Counted from the stretch's first letter, positions 16,607-26,702 are shown. The stretch: 44,507 bases of DNA from Opitutales bacterium (GCA_022565335.1 JAIUMY010000015.1:1-44507), one strand, 5' to 3'. Translations and numbers: made by a program. The notes: generated by a model not told the origin, from the sequence alone.

Positions 16607-18550
16607 TCAGGTCTTCTTGCGGGCGCGGGGGCGGCGGGGTTTGGGGATGTCGAGGTAGGTTTTGCTCTTGAGAAGACTTTGGTAATAATCGAAAAGACGA
16701 ATCCCTTCCCGGGGCTTTACCAGATCGCGGCGGGTGGCTTTGTCGATTTGTCTTTTGATCGAACGACGGAGGTCGCTTTCCTTGTATTGGATAAAATCCA
16801 GAATATCGGATACCTCGCTTCCGGAAATCGTTTCCTCAATATAATACCCATCCTCCTCATCTTCTTCAAGGAAGACATGAACTTCGTTCACCCGCCCGAA
16901 AAGATTGTGCAAGTCTCCCATGATATCCTGATAGGCCCCGGTGAGGAATACCCCGAGATAATACGGCTGGTTGTTTAGTGGATGCAGCGCCAGATATTGT
17001 TTCACATCCTCCAAGTCAATAAAGTTGGCGATCTTGCCATCGCTGTCACAGGTAATATCAACCAAAATAGCGTTGACCGTTGGCTCCTCTTTCAGCCGAT
17101 GCAAAGGGGCTACCGGAAACAGCTGCTGAAAAGCCCAGTGGTCAAGCAAACTCTGAAAAACCGAAAAATTGCAGACATATTGATCGGCAAGCATCTGTTT
17201 TAATTCGAGCAATTCTTCCGGCTGGTACCCGCCCCGACTGCCGTTTTCATCGATAGCCCGGCATATTTTCCAGAACAGGTTTTCCGCATAGGCGCGGCTC
17301 TCCAAGTCGAGGTAGCCTAAATTGAACAGGGAGAAGGCCTCATTCTTTTTTTGCAGGGCATCATGAAACCCCTCCAGAGCCCCCATCTTTTTGTGGTTTT
17401 TATGGATATACTCCAGCTCCGCCAGGATCCGATGCTCTTTCACTTTGGCCCTGGGCGGGCGGACATTATCCCCGGTCTTGGTGATGCGGTCGAAAACCTC
17501 AATAACCAGCATGCTGTGCGGAGCGACGATGGCCCTTCCGCTTTCGGAAACGATATCGGGAACCGGAACGCCAGAGCTTTCGCAGATTTCGCGGGTATTG
17601 AAAACAACATCGCGGGCATACTCCTCCATAGTATAGTTCATGGAGCTTTCAAAATTGCTGCGACTGCCATCGTAATCGATCCCCAAACCGCCACCAACAT
17701 CAAGATACCCCATAGGGAATCCCATTTTCTGCAACTGGCAATAGTAACGGGCGGCTTCGATGACCGCATTTTTGATGGTCAGAATGTTAGGAACCTGGGA
17801 ACCAATGTGGAAGTGCAACAAACGCAGGCTATCGGTAAGCCCCTCCTTTTGGAGTTTTTTGCCCAGCGAGAGAATTTGCGCGGTGGTCAGCCCAAATTTT
17901 GAGTTATCCCCGGTGGAGAGGGCCCACTTTCCTTCTCCCCGGGTCAGCAGCTTAGCTCGAATGCCAATCAGCGGAGTGACCCCAAGTTCCCGGGAGAGAC
18001 GAATTATCGGATCAATCTCCGAGACCTGTTCGACAATGATGATGACCGATTTCCCCAACTTGCGCCCCAGCAGGGCTAGTCGAATGTAATCCTCATCCTT
18101 GTAACCGTTGCACAGCAAAAGACGATCCGATTGGTCGTGCAAGGCCAGGGCGATCATCAATTCGGGTTTACTCCCAGCTTCAATGCCGAAGCCATAGGGC
18201 TCGCCGGCATCGAGTATCTCTTCCACCACCTCCCGCAATTGGTTGACCTTTACCGGAAAGACCCCGCGATAGGTACCCTTATAGTTCTCTTCGTCCATGG
18301 CCCGACGGAAACTCTCGTTGATTTGCTCGACCCGGTGACGCAGCAGATCCTGAAAACGAATGGTCAGGGGAGCCTGCAGACCCTTGGCCTTAGCTTCTTT
18401 AATCACATCGGTAACCCGAATACTCCGGCCGTCGCCAAGAGGGTCTACGACCACCGCACCCGTGCGGTCGATCTTGAAGTGGTCGTCACCCCAGCGGCGA
18501 AAGCCGTAGTATTCCTCAGCATCTTGAACTGTCCATTCCTTCCGAGCCAT
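16607..18550 (-). CDS. speA: Biosynthetic arginine decarboxylase
   Basis: SpeA converts arginine to agmatine with PLP, the first step of the agmatine route to putrescine. The 647-residue protein starts with the typical WTVQDAEEYYGFRRWGDDHF. The PLP lysine lies in GVFPVKVNQLREVV. Later landmarks are KFGLTTAQIL, HFHIGSQ, YLDVGGGLGIDYDG, SESGRAIVAPHSML and CDSDGKI. The length is close to that of E. coli SpeA. The C-terminus has a basic tail (PKPRRPRARKKT). AAGGAG stands seven bases before the ATG, one of the few clear Shine-Dalgarno sequences here. It ends 91 bp before the msbA start codon. Confidence 0.96.
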   Translation of the reverse strand: MARKEWTVQDAEEYYGFRRWGDDHFKIDRTGAVVVDPLGDGRSIRVTDVIKEAKAKGLQAPLTIRFQDLLRHRVEQINESFRRAMDEENYKGTYRGVFPVKVNQLREVVEEILDAGEPYGFGIEAGSKPELMIALALHDQSDRLLLCNGYKDEDYIRLALLGRKLGKSVIIIVEQVSEIDPIIRLSRELGVTPLIGIRAKLLTRGEGKWALSTGDNSKFGLTTAQILSLGKKLQKEGLTDSLRLLHFHIGSQVPNILTIKNAVIEAARYYCQLQKMGFPMGYLDVGGGLGIDYDGSRSNFESSMNYTMEEYARDVVFNTREICESSGVPVPDIVSESGRAIVAPHSMLVIEVFDRITKTGDNVRPPRAKVKEHRILAELEYIHKNHKKMGALEGFHDALQKKNEAFSLFNLGYLDLESRAYAENLFWKICRAIDENGSRGGYQPEELLELKQMLADQYVCNFSVFQSLLDHWAFQQLFPVAPLHRLKEEPTVNAILVDITCDSDGKIANFIDLEDVKQYLALHPLNNQPYYLGVFLTGAYQDIMGDLHNLFGRVNEVHVFLEEDEEDGYYIEETISGSEVSDILDFIQYKESDLRRSIKRQIDKATRRDLVKPREGIRLFDYYQSLLKSKTYLDIPKPRRPRARKKT

Positions 18551-18655
18551 AATTTCTCCTTGGTAAAAAATAAGCTTCTACGCTGCAAGGAATGGGCTTG
18601 CTTTGCAACCAGAGAAAAGATTGAATAACCGCTTTTCTTCGTAAAGATTTTGCTC

Positions 18656-18988
18656 ATGAACACACTCACGCTACTAAATTATCTCCCGGAAAGCTTAACT
18701 CTTCTGGCTGAAGCCCCGCCCCCAGGCGGATTCCCGCCGATTCTCTTCTTTCTGCTCCTAATCGCCGCCATGTACTTCCTCCTGATTGCGCCCCAGCGCA
18801 AGCGGCAGAAAGATCTGCAGAAAATGATCGCCGATCTCGGCACGGGCGACGAAGTCCTCACCGCAGGTGGCCTCTACGGAACCGTGACCAATGTCAAGAG
18901 TGACCGTTTTGTGGTTAAAGTGGCGGAAAACACGAAAGTGGAAGTTAACAAAAACCATATTATCAGCCTGGTAAAAAAAGGCTCCTGA
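18656..18988 (+). CDS. yajC: Sec translocon accessory protein YajC
   Basis: The 110-residue protein has one membrane helix (PILFFLLLIAAMYFLLI) followed by the family hallmark APQRKRQKD and a cytoplasmic domain with LGTGDEVLTAGGLYGTVTNV. YajC associates with SecDF and SecYEG. The ATG at 18656 is preferred over the TTG two codons earlier. It lies 80 bp upstream of secDF on the same strand. The genes diverge from speA. Confidence 0.95.
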   Translation: MNTLTLLNYLPESLTLLAEAPPPGGFPPILFFLLLIAAMYFLLIAPQRKRQKDLQKMIADLGTGDEVLTAGGLYGTVTNVKSDRFVVKVAENTKVEVNKNHIISLVKKGS

Positions 18989-18997
18989 TTTCGGAAA

Positions 18998-19014
18998 AGT
19001 GAAGGTTCTTCACT
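18998..19014 (+). other. Hairpin between yajC and secDF
   Basis: AGTGAAG-GTT-CTTCACT forms a seven-bp stem in the 80-bp gap. No T-run follows, so it is more likely an mRNA-processing or attenuating structure than a full terminator. Its function is not known. Confidence 0.35.
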
Positions 19015-19068
19015 TCGAAAGGACCTTTTTCCGGAAAATCCTTTCTCAATTTCGTATCGTATTCCCTT

Positions 19069-21678
19069 ATGAACGGCCCCATAATTACTAAATTTATCTT
19101 CATCGCCGCCACTCTCGGCTTTGCCATTACCATGCTCCTTCCCTTACGGGAAACCCCCTTCGAGGAGTTTATCCAGGACCATGTCACGGCGCATCAGGAA
19201 GACTGGGCGGAACTGGACCAGCGGGTTCGCGATAGAATGGAAGCGGATGAGGACACTCACTTAAGTTATTTCGTTGCCTTGCGGGAAATTGCCACCGAAG
19301 ACCGTTTGGATCTCACTCGCTTCTTCCCCCAGCACCGCGTGGAATCCACCGTCCGCAGCATTGAACAGCGAAACAACATCGTTCTCAATTTTCTCCTGGG
19401 ACAATCCCAGCCAAACCTGAACCTCGGCCTCGACCTTCGTGGTGGGGTCTCAATGGTTTTTGAAGTACCTGCACGGGAATTCGAGGGCATGGAACGCGAA
19501 TACCGCGAGGACCAACTCTCCAAGGCAGTGGAAATCATCCGTAGCCGGGCGGACGGACTGGGAGTTGCCGAGCCTCTGATCAGGGTGCTCGGAGACAACC
19601 GCATTGAGGTCCAACTTCCGGGCCTAAGCCTGGCGGATAACCCTGATGCCATTGACGAATTACAAAAACCAGCGCGCCTGGAGTTTCGCCTGGTACATCG
19701 CACCCAACGCCCCCAAACCACCGAAGAGGGTGAGGAGCCCTCGGGCTACGTGCCGATGGTCATGGAGGATTTTGATGACGACGGAAATTTGATTGAAAGG
19801 GAATACTTCGTTTCGGCTTTGCCGGAAATGACGGGCAGCCATGTAACCCGGGCCCGCGCTATGCAGAATGAAATGGGCGGCGGCTGGCGGGTAACGCTGG
19901 ATCTGGACAGCGAAGGCGAACGCCTCTTCACCAATCTAACGGGACGTATCGCCGAGCAAAATCGGCGCGACGGAAATGTCGGGTTGCTGGCTATTGTCCT
20001 CGACGACCAACTCTATTCGGCCCCCTCGGTGCGGGAACAGATTACCGGCGGATCAGCCCAAATTACCGGCCAATTTTCCCGCCGGGAAGCCCGCGAACTG
20101 GCAAATGTCCTGAACAATCCATTGGATCTTCCTCTTCAACTGATGGAGCGTAACGAGGTCGGGCCGACCTTGGCTGAGGATTCAATTAGGCAAGGGGTTA
20201 ACGCAATGGTTTATGGAGCTGTTGCGGTGATTGCCTTCATGCTCATTTATTACCTCGCGAGCGGGCTCATGGCCTGTATCACGCTGAGTCTTAACGTCCT
20301 GATAATCCTTGGGGTGCTCTCCTCTATCGAAGCGACCCTTACCCTACCCGGCATTGCCGGTATTGTTCTTACCCTCGGGATGGCGGTGGATGCCAATATT
20401 CTCGTCTTTGAACGAATAAGGGAGGAATTGCGGGCCGGAAAAAAACTCTCTCTGGCGATTCCCACTGGCTTCAACAAGGCCCTTTCGACCATTCTCGATG
20501 CCAATATCACCACCCTCCTGACCGCCGGTATTTTGATCTACTTCGGCTCCGGACCAGTGCAAGGCTTCGGGATTACTCTCGCCATCGGGATTTTCACTTC
20601 CATCTTCGGGGCTCTGGTGATTACGCGCTTCATGATGGACCTCAGTTTAAAGGCTGGTTTCCTCACTCAGCTGAAGATGTTCTCCTTCTTCAACCAAACC
20701 AACTTCGATTTCCACCAATACCGCAAGCCCGCCTTGGGCGCTTCCCTTACGATCCTCATTATCGGACTGGTCGCGGTGGGAGTTAATCGAACCGATGTCC
20801 TGGGCATTGACTTCCTCGGAGGCGAGGAAGTGGTCCTGGAATTCAATCCGGAGCACCGTCTCACCACAACGGAGATCCAGAATGCCGCGGCCTCACTTGG
20901 CGAGGTCGCCCCTGTCTATCAGAGCCCTCTGGGCCAAGAGCGCGAAGTACTCCGTTTGCAAGTTGGCGAAGGACTGGCCGATGATTTGGTGGCTCTGCTG
21001 CAAACCGAATTCCCGCAAACCTTTGGGGAGTCTCCGGAAATCGGCCGCAGTGTGATTGGTGCAGCGGTGGGGCGGGAAATCATGATCGATGCCTTAATCG
21101 CCATCCTCGTGGCACTCGTCGGCATTCTTCTTTACGTCGCTCTTCGCTTTGAAATGGGCTATGGAGCAGGGGCGGTAGCTGCCGTCATTCACGATTTGTT
21201 AATCGTCATCGGGGTCTTTGTGCTTTTTGGCAAACAATTCTCCGCCCCCATGGTCGCCGGTATCTTGATGGTCGTCGGCTACTCCCTGAACGATAGTATT
21301 GTGGTCTTTGACCGGATTCGGGAAGAATTGGGACTGGATCCCAACTCAAGCCTCAAGGACATCATCAACAAAGCTCTCAATAAGGTATTGGCCCGAACCG
21401 TGGTCACCAGTATCACCACCCTCCTCGCCGCTGGAAGCTTGTTCCTCTTCGGCGGCGGAATCATCGAGGATTTCTCTTTCGCTCTTTTGGTCGGTATTCT
21501 GGTAGGAACATTCTCCTCCATCTTTGTGGCCAGCCCGGTTTTCTACTGGTGGCATAAAGGCGATCGCCGCCACGTCGAAGAACGCCGTGATATCCTGCCG
21601 AAATACGACTGGATGGCCACCTCCGACAAAGCCGGTGACCAGAAAGCCACTAAAGCGGCCGAGAACCCACAAAGCTGA
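19069..21678 (+). CDS. secDF: Fused protein translocase SecDF
   Basis: One 869-residue chain joins SecD and SecF, which use the proton gradient to pull proteins out of the Sec channel. The SecD half has NLGLDLRGGVSMVFEV (about residue 120), a large periplasmic domain with the DGLGVAEPLI and RIEVQLPG segments, and the membrane motif GMAVDANILVFERIREEL (about 438). The SecF half starts near residue 540, with LGIDFLGGEEVVLEF (about 579) and VGYSLNDSIVVFDRIREEL (about 737). The fusion occurs in several phyla including PVC bacteria. There is no stop or frameshift at the junction. Confidence 0.96.
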   Translation: MNGPIITKFIFIAATLGFAITMLLPLRETPFEEFIQDHVTAHQEDWAELDQRVRDRMEADEDTHLSYFVALREIATEDRLDLTRFFPQHRVESTVRSIEQRNNIVLNFLLGQSQPNLNLGLDLRGGVSMVFEVPAREFEGMEREYREDQLSKAVEIIRSRADGLGVAEPLIRVLGDNRIEVQLPGLSLADNPDAIDELQKPARLEFRLVHRTQRPQTTEEGEEPSGYVPMVMEDFDDDGNLIEREYFVSALPEMTGSHVTRARAMQNEMGGGWRVTLDLDSEGERLFTNLTGRIAEQNRRDGNVGLLAIVLDDQLYSAPSVREQITGGSAQITGQFSRREARELANVLNNPLDLPLQLMERNEVGPTLAEDSIRQGVNAMVYGAVAVIAFMLIYYLASGLMACITLSLNVLIILGVLSSIEATLTLPGIAGIVLTLGMAVDANILVFERIREELRAGKKLSLAIPTGFNKALSTILDANITTLLTAGILIYFGSGPVQGFGITLAIGIFTSIFGALVITRFMMDLSLKAGFLTQLKMFSFFNQTNFDFHQYRKPALGASLTILIIGLVAVGVNRTDVLGIDFLGGEEVVLEFNPEHRLTTTEIQNAAASLGEVAPVYQSPLGQEREVLRLQVGEGLADDLVALLQTEFPQTFGESPEIGRSVIGAAVGREIMIDALIAILVALVGILLYVALRFEMGYGAGAVAAVIHDLLIVIGVFVLFGKQFSAPMVAGILMVVGYSLNDSIVVFDRIREELGLDPNSSLKDIINKALNKVLARTVVTSITTLLAAGSLFLFGGGIIEDFSFALLVGILVGTFSSIFVASPVFYWWHKGDRRHVEERRDILPKYDWMATSDKAGDQKATKAAENPQS

Positions 21679-21710
21679 GGTCTCGCGCCGCCCGACCCAC
21701 TCTCTTCATT

Positions 21711-23471
21711 TTGCCTGATTCCCAAAGTACAAGTCTTTCCTCGCATCGATGGTCCTATGAGGCATTGCCCGAGACCAAAGTTCGGGAAATGCAGGACCGC
21801 TGGCGCCTACATCCCCTGTTGGCAGAATTGCTATTCCGCCTGGATATCGGCAGCGAAGACGACGTTAAGCAATTTTTGGAACCTCGTCTGAAAAACCTGA
21901 GTGACCCCTTCGAGTTGGGCAACCTGCGGGCGGCGGCGGAAAGAGTTGTTGCGGCCACCAATAAGAAAGAAAAAATCGTGGTTCTCGGAGATTATGATGT
22001 TGATGGGGTTACCAGCACTGCCTTCATGGTTGCCTTCCTCCGGGCTCTGGGTGCGGACCCCTCTTATTTTGTTCCCCTCCGTATGGAAGAGGGTTACGGC
22101 ATGAGCCGCTCTGCCTTGGAACGAATTCTGGCCGAAGGAGAGCCCCCGCAACTTTTCATCGCGGTGGATTGCGGGACCAACTCGACTGAAGAAGTGGCCT
22201 TTTTAAGAGAACAAGGCGTTGATGTCATTATCCTGGATCACCATCGGTCCAAGGAAAGCACCCCGGAGGACTGTCTTTTAGTCAACCCTTTCCTGGATGA
22301 AAACACCGACCAGCCATGGACTTCCCTCTGTTCGGCCGGACTGGTCTTCAAGCTGGCCCACGGAATTTTAAAATACCTTCGGGAAATTGGCGATGACCGC
22401 GGAAACCAAATTGATGTAAGGGAATTTCTCGACCTTGCCGCAATGGGAACGATCGCCGATATGGTCCCCCTTCGCCAGGAAAACCGAATTCTAGCCCGCC
22501 ATGGACTAAAAGGCATTGCCGAAGGTTGCCGACCCGGCCTGAAAGCTCTTCTCGAGGCCTCCGGACTGAGAGAAAACACCCCTTTGCGGCCCAGCGATAT
22601 TTCCTTTCGCGTTGGTCCACGAATAAACGCCAGCGGACGACTGGCGGATGCCTCCCTGCCGGTGGATATGCTCTTGAGCGAAGACGATGCCTTCTGCCGC
22701 AAAATTGCCAAGCAACTGAATGATTTCAATGCCGAACGACAGTCAATCGAAAGACAGATTGTCCGCGAAGCAGAGGCGCAATTACACAGCGACCCGGTCC
22801 CTGCGGGTATTGTCCTTTTCAATGACGGCTGGCATCCGGGCGTGGTGGGGATCGTTTCCAGTCGATTGTCGCGCAAATATATGCGCCCTACCATCGTATT
22901 GGGCTGGGAAGGCGAATTTGCCAAAGGCTCCGGCCGAAGCGTTCCCGGTTTGAGTTTGGTCAAGGTCCTGGAGCAATGCGACGATCTTTTGGAAAACTGG
23001 GGAGGACACCCGCAAGCCGTGGGGGTTGCGGTAAAGCGCGAAAACGTAGAAGCCTTTCAAAAGCGCTTCGCCCAAATAGTCAACGACACTCTCCAAGGAG
23101 TCTTTCCGGAGCCGGAATTACAACTGGCCGGTTGGGTTTCGGTAAACGATTTGGAGGAGCATCTTTTCTTTGATTTGGACCGTCTGAACCCGTTCGGCAT
23201 TGGCAACGAAGAACCGATCATCGGCATCAAGGATGTGGTCCTCCAACGCCCACCCAAAATCTTTGCTGAAAAGCACTTCCGCTTCACCCTACACAACCGT
23301 TCGGGCCTCGCAATGCAGGGAGTGGCCTGGAAACTGGCCGAGCGACTTCCACCTCTGAATCAGCCTCTTGAAATGGCCTGTCGGCTCTCGCTCAACCATT
23401 ATAGGGACAAAATATACCGTCAGCTGGAGGTTATTGACTGGCGACCGCAGAATCCCCCGGATACAATGTAA
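21711..23471 (+). CDS. recJ: Single-stranded-DNA-specific exonuclease RecJ
   Basis: RecJ degrades single-stranded DNA 5' to 3' in recombination and mismatch repair. The 586-residue protein has the DHH phosphoesterase motifs GDYDVDGVTS (about 93-102), AVDCGT (151-156), and DHHRS (176-180), then the DHHA1 domain with GRSVPGLSLV and NWGGHPQAVG. The family N-terminus (RWSYEALPETKV) lies upstream of the first ATG, so the TTG at 21711 is the likely start. The gene begins 32 bp after secDF. Confidence 0.94.
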   Translation: MPDSQSTSLSSHRWSYEALPETKVREMQDRWRLHPLLAELLFRLDIGSEDDVKQFLEPRLKNLSDPFELGNLRAAAERVVAATNKKEKIVVLGDYDVDGVTSTAFMVAFLRALGADPSYFVPLRMEEGYGMSRSALERILAEGEPPQLFIAVDCGTNSTEEVAFLREQGVDVIILDHHRSKESTPEDCLLVNPFLDENTDQPWTSLCSAGLVFKLAHGILKYLREIGDDRGNQIDVREFLDLAAMGTIADMVPLRQENRILARHGLKGIAEGCRPGLKALLEASGLRENTPLRPSDISFRVGPRINASGRLADASLPVDMLLSEDDAFCRKIAKQLNDFNAERQSIERQIVREAEAQLHSDPVPAGIVLFNDGWHPGVVGIVSSRLSRKYMRPTIVLGWEGEFAKGSGRSVPGLSLVKVLEQCDDLLENWGGHPQAVGVAVKRENVEAFQKRFAQIVNDTLQGVFPEPELQLAGWVSVNDLEEHLFFDLDRLNPFGIGNEEPIIGIKDVVLQRPPKIFAEKHFRFTLHNRSGLAMQGVAWKLAERLPPLNQPLEMACRLSLNHYRDKIYRQLEVIDWRPQNPPDTM

Positions 23472-23475
23472 CCTG

Positions 23476-23964
23476 ATGAGAACCCCTCGGCGAAAATCCC
23501 CTTGGTATCCCCTTTTAATTGAAGGCCTTGCCGTAATGGGAGGCCTTTGGCTAGCCGTTCTTTTCTTTCCCGGCATTAGCCTCTCTTCGGGAGGTGCTTT
23601 GCTTGCTGCCACCATTGTCTTGATGGCCCTGCACTTCGCCCTGCGACCAATTCTACTGCTTTTAGCGTTTCCCTTGATTGTCCTGACCCTTGGCTTTGGT
23701 ATAATCCTGGTCAATGCTCTATTGTTTTACTTTAGCGCCTTCCTGGTTCAGGGTTTCGTTGTTGATGGATTCGGATGGGCTTTACTCGGAGGGCTTGTTC
23801 TCAGTTTTGTGAGTATTTTCGTCAAACTATGGTTTGGCATTCAAATCATCGACTCATCCCAAGCTTCAAGAGGCCTGCACGTAAAGGTGAGGAAAAACAC
23901 TTCCCATCGTCCTCCACCCCGCAAACAAACGAAAAACAAGGATGATGACGTTATAGATATTTGA
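23476..23964 (+). CDS. Small integral membrane protein, PF04020 (phage holin family 4-like)
   Basis: The 162-residue protein has four hydrophobic helices (around residues 10-30, 35-55, 60-80 and 85-110) and a basic, asparagine- and lysine-rich tail ending in DDDVIDI. The pattern LRPILLLLAFPLIVLTLGFG, with NALLFYF after it, is typical of PF04020 proteins such as YvlD. The 'holin' name is historical; nothing else here is phage-like. The gene starts 4 bp after recJ stops and is probably co-transcribed. The role is unknown. Confidence 0.8.
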   Translation: MRTPRRKSPWYPLLIEGLAVMGGLWLAVLFFPGISLSSGGALLAATIVLMALHFALRPILLLLAFPLIVLTLGFGIILVNALLFYFSAFLVQGFVVDGFGWALLGGLVLSFVSIFVKLWFGIQIIDSSQASRGLHVKVRKNTSHRPPPRKQTKNKDDDVIDI

Positions 23965-24059
23965 CACCTGGCAGCCCCAACATATCGATTTACGAATAAT
24001 TCCGTATTGCGCGTCCGTTTGGTAAAAAGAGACGGGAAGTGCTACACCAGCTTCTACCC

Positions 24060-26396
24060 CTATCGTCGGATAACATCGTTCAGCCAATTTTCACCAACTG
24101 CGCCACCACCGATGACCAGACGGAAGCCCAAGTCCGGCTGACGATTTCCGTGACGATGCCACTCCCGGGTTCCCACTCCAAGAACGTGAGGAAGACTGGA
24201 CCAGGCCCCGCCACGGGACATGGGATAGCGAAAGATGCGAAAATTCCCCCGTTCGTCAGTAAACCGAGCTTCCCTTCGATCCCCTGACGCCGTCCATTCA
24301 AGAACTCCCCCAACCATTCCATAAAGTCCCGTCAAATCAGGAACAACGGAATAGGCAGCCTGAGTTCCAGGATCATCGGGATCGACCTTCAGAGCATGAA
24401 GCGAATGGAGGTCCGTTCCCCCCCTAATATCCCGCCTCCCTCCCCCGGTGGCTGCGTGAATCCATTCCATTTCGGTAGGTAAACGTACCAGAAGATCTTC
24501 CCGCGTAGCGGAAAAGGACTCCACCCAATCTATGATCTGCAGGTAATCTTTGCGTACCCGCGGCAAATTCATCCGGTCTTCGGGGAGATCAATTGGCTCA
24601 TCGCTCCGTAAGGCCCGCCATTGGGCGTTGGTTATCGCAGTTTCAGCAATCCAAAAGCCTTCCGGAACCTCGACCCGGGTCACCGTTTCGTCATCGACCC
24701 GTCCCCTCAATTGATAATGGAGATAATCCGGCAAATCCCATTGCCCGGGCTCCACCCATCGCAATCGAACGGCGATATCTTCCGACAAGTCTATGGCTAC
24801 CCATGGACCATACAAATCGTATCCATAGCGGTCTGCCCATGAAGGTTTCTCGACGGAAAAACCGTCTTCCAACCGCTGTTTGACCTCGACCAATCGAGAT
24901 GTCACCTCGAGTCCACGGAGAATTTCCCGCGAAGCCTCCTCATCCCCTTCATGCCAAAGGGTATTGGCCTCTTCAAGGGCGAGGAAAAACTCATTCTCCT
25001 TAGCCTCACGGGTTTCAATCTCGACCAAAAGTTCTTTGTATTCCGGAGCCGCTCCCAAGAGTTTGCGAACATTGCGAACCGCTTCACCAGCCCAAAACCA
25101 GTCTTCACGGTCAAAATAGTGTCGGGCGGACTCCGCTTCCTGCTGCGCGGCAGTCTCACGAGCTCGTTTTGCCAGCGCCTGGTGGTCCTCAGACCAATCG
25201 GTATGATCGGGCAACCACATCATGGTTAAGTCATGCATCGCATACAGCCAGGATCCGGGACCAATATCCCGACCACCGGCGGTCGTGTATTCCGCCGTCA
25301 AAACCTCCAGTGCGGCCAGAGGCTCGTCGTGGGCCAACAAAACCTCCACCGTCGTCTCAACATCGCGGGCTGGCGGATCGAAGGGCTGTTCCCGAAGATG
25401 ACGCCAGATAAAGGCCAACAAATCTTCGGCGGGGCCTGTTGCGCTGTGTCCCCCCTCGACGATCGACAAAGTGGATTCGATGCCAAGATCCTCATACATC
25501 TCCACGGTTTGTTCAGCATCGGAATGATCACCACCATAATCACTGGATCCCCGCACCATAACAATCGGGGGCATGGTATTGTCATAATGAGGAAAATTAT
25601 GCCGGATGCGGATGCTCTGGCGGGAGCTCTCCGACCACGCCGGATGCTCACCATGGTGCAATCGGGGAACACTGTACCATCTGGGTTTACCGAATTCGCC
25701 AAATTGCTCCAGGTCAGGTTTCGTGCTGGCCCCTCCGGCCCAAAGATAGGTTCCGGCAATCCGTACCTCGCCATCCCAAGGTAAACCCTGGGTATGAAAT
25801 TCGTCTTGCGGCACCATTCCCGCCAAGGCCACCGCCCGGGCACCAGCGCTATGGCCCACCAAAATCAGGCGATCTGTTTCCAGGTTCCAATGCTCCCCAT
25901 TCTGGTGCAAAAAGCGCATTCCGCAGAGCGGATCACTGACGGGCGCCGGCCAACCGCCCGCCCGAGCCCGTCGATACCCTATCGAGGCAATGGCTATGCC
26001 GTTGTCCAGGGCCATTTGGAAAGACTCGGTTCTTGCACTGCGCTCATCGTGAACATTTATCTTCGGAGTGCCCCCCATAAATCCTCCGCCATGAAGATAG
26101 ACCAAAATCGGATAAGGCCCCTCCTTTTCCCCGATCGGAAGAATCAAACGAATACGCAAATCCTTGGGCTGAACATTCCCCGTCTGCGTGTAAGCCGCCA
26201 AATGCGCTACAACCAAATCATATTGCCGATAACCTTTTTTCAAGACCTCCGGCTCGACGCTTAGGGCATCGGCTAATAGGCCCTCTTCATCATTGTCCAA
26301 ATTCAGCGGAAGGAGGGCGTAAAGGGGCGGTTCATCAGCTTTTACGATGGTTGCGCTGAGGATAAAAAGAAGCCAAGCAGAGACAATCTTTGTCAT
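24060..26396 (-). CDS. Exported alpha/beta-hydrolase fused to a SUMF1-like domain
   Basis: The 778-residue protein starts with a signal peptide (MTKIVSAWLLFILSATIVKA). Residues about 70-350 form an esterase of the BD-FAE/hormone-sensitive-lipase type, with oxyanion motif HGGGF (102-106), nucleophile GHSAGA (Ser183), and candidate Asp and His in RGSSDYGGDHSD and EGGHSATG. A helical middle part follows. Residues about 565-778 form a formylglycine-generating-enzyme-like fold (FWIAETAITNAQW, RLPTEMEWIHAATGGG, RGGAWSS, PDLGFRLV). This last domain has no cysteine, so the copper-binding pair of true FGE is missing and it is probably a binding domain. The start at 26396 gives the signal peptide its proper position. 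The substrate is unknown; acetylated or esterified polysaccharide is a guess. Confidence 0.82.
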   Translation of the reverse strand: MTKIVSAWLLFILSATIVKADEPPLYALLPLNLDNDEEGLLADALSVEPEVLKKGYRQYDLVVAHLAAYTQTGNVQPKDLRIRLILPIGEKEGPYPILVYLHGGGFMGGTPKINVHDERSARTESFQMALDNGIAIASIGYRRARAGGWPAPVSDPLCGMRFLHQNGEHWNLETDRLILVGHSAGARAVALAGMVPQDEFHTQGLPWDGEVRIAGTYLWAGGASTKPDLEQFGEFGKPRWYSVPRLHHGEHPAWSESSRQSIRIRHNFPHYDNTMPPIVMVRGSSDYGGDHSDAEQTVEMYEDLGIESTLSIVEGGHSATGPAEDLLAFIWRHLREQPFDPPARDVETTVEVLLAHDEPLAALEVLTAEYTTAGGRDIGPGSWLYAMHDLTMMWLPDHTDWSEDHQALAKRARETAAQQEAESARHYFDREDWFWAGEAVRNVRKLLGAAPEYKELLVEIETREAKENEFFLALEEANTLWHEGDEEASREILRGLEVTSRLVEVKQRLEDGFSVEKPSWADRYGYDLYGPWVAIDLSEDIAVRLRWVEPGQWDLPDYLHYQLRGRVDDETVTRVEVPEGFWIAETAITNAQWRALRSDEPIDLPEDRMNLPRVRKDYLQIIDWVESFSATREDLLVRLPTEMEWIHAATGGGRRDIRGGTDLHSLHALKVDPDDPGTQAAYSVVPDLTGLYGMVGGVLEWTASGDRREARFTDERGNFRIFRYPMSRGGAWSSLPHVLGVGTREWHRHGNRQPDLGFRLVIGGGAVGENWLNDVIRR

Positions 26397-26657
26397 TGGA
26401 GGAAAACTCGGGGAAGCAGGTTTAATAGCAAACAAAACCTTCAATAAATTGAAAGCCTCTGTCAAACGTAAGACGTTTCCGAACGGATTGCCTCTGACCA
26501 TGTGAAAACTTTACTCAACCTTGGAGCCCGGCTCCCGTTGGCACGGGATGTGCATACCTTCTCTTACTTTTTATCTTTGCCCTGTTTCGCAGGGTCAGGG
26601 GTAACATAGTGAGGTAATCAACATAGCTGAAATCTCGAATTATCGAAGAATTCCAGC

Positions 26658-26702
26658 AAAAAAAGGGCCCGGCGTTAGGGGTTATCGCCGGGCCCATTTT
26701 TT
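26658..26702 (-). terminator. Terminator of the glutaredoxin gene, possibly bidirectional
   Basis: A 10-bp GC stem, GGGCCCGGCG / CGCCGGGCCC, with an 11-base loop. On the minus strand it is followed by seven T, and on the plus strand by six T. It lies 20 bp after the glutaredoxin stop codon. About 260 bp upstream of the esterase gene's start, it would also isolate that gene from read-through. Confidence 0.88.

Noticed and set aside
23476..23964. A phage or prophage remnant, because of the 'holin' family name
   Set aside because: PF04020 proteins are common chromosomal membrane proteins, and no endolysin, integrase or structural gene is near.
24060..26396. A true sulfatase-activating (formylglycine-generating) enzyme
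   Set aside because: The C-terminal domain has no cysteine and no sulfatase gene is in the window.
26515..26697. A short minus-strand gene before the terminator
   Set aside because: It runs through the terminator hairpin and has no start signal or recognisable sequence features.
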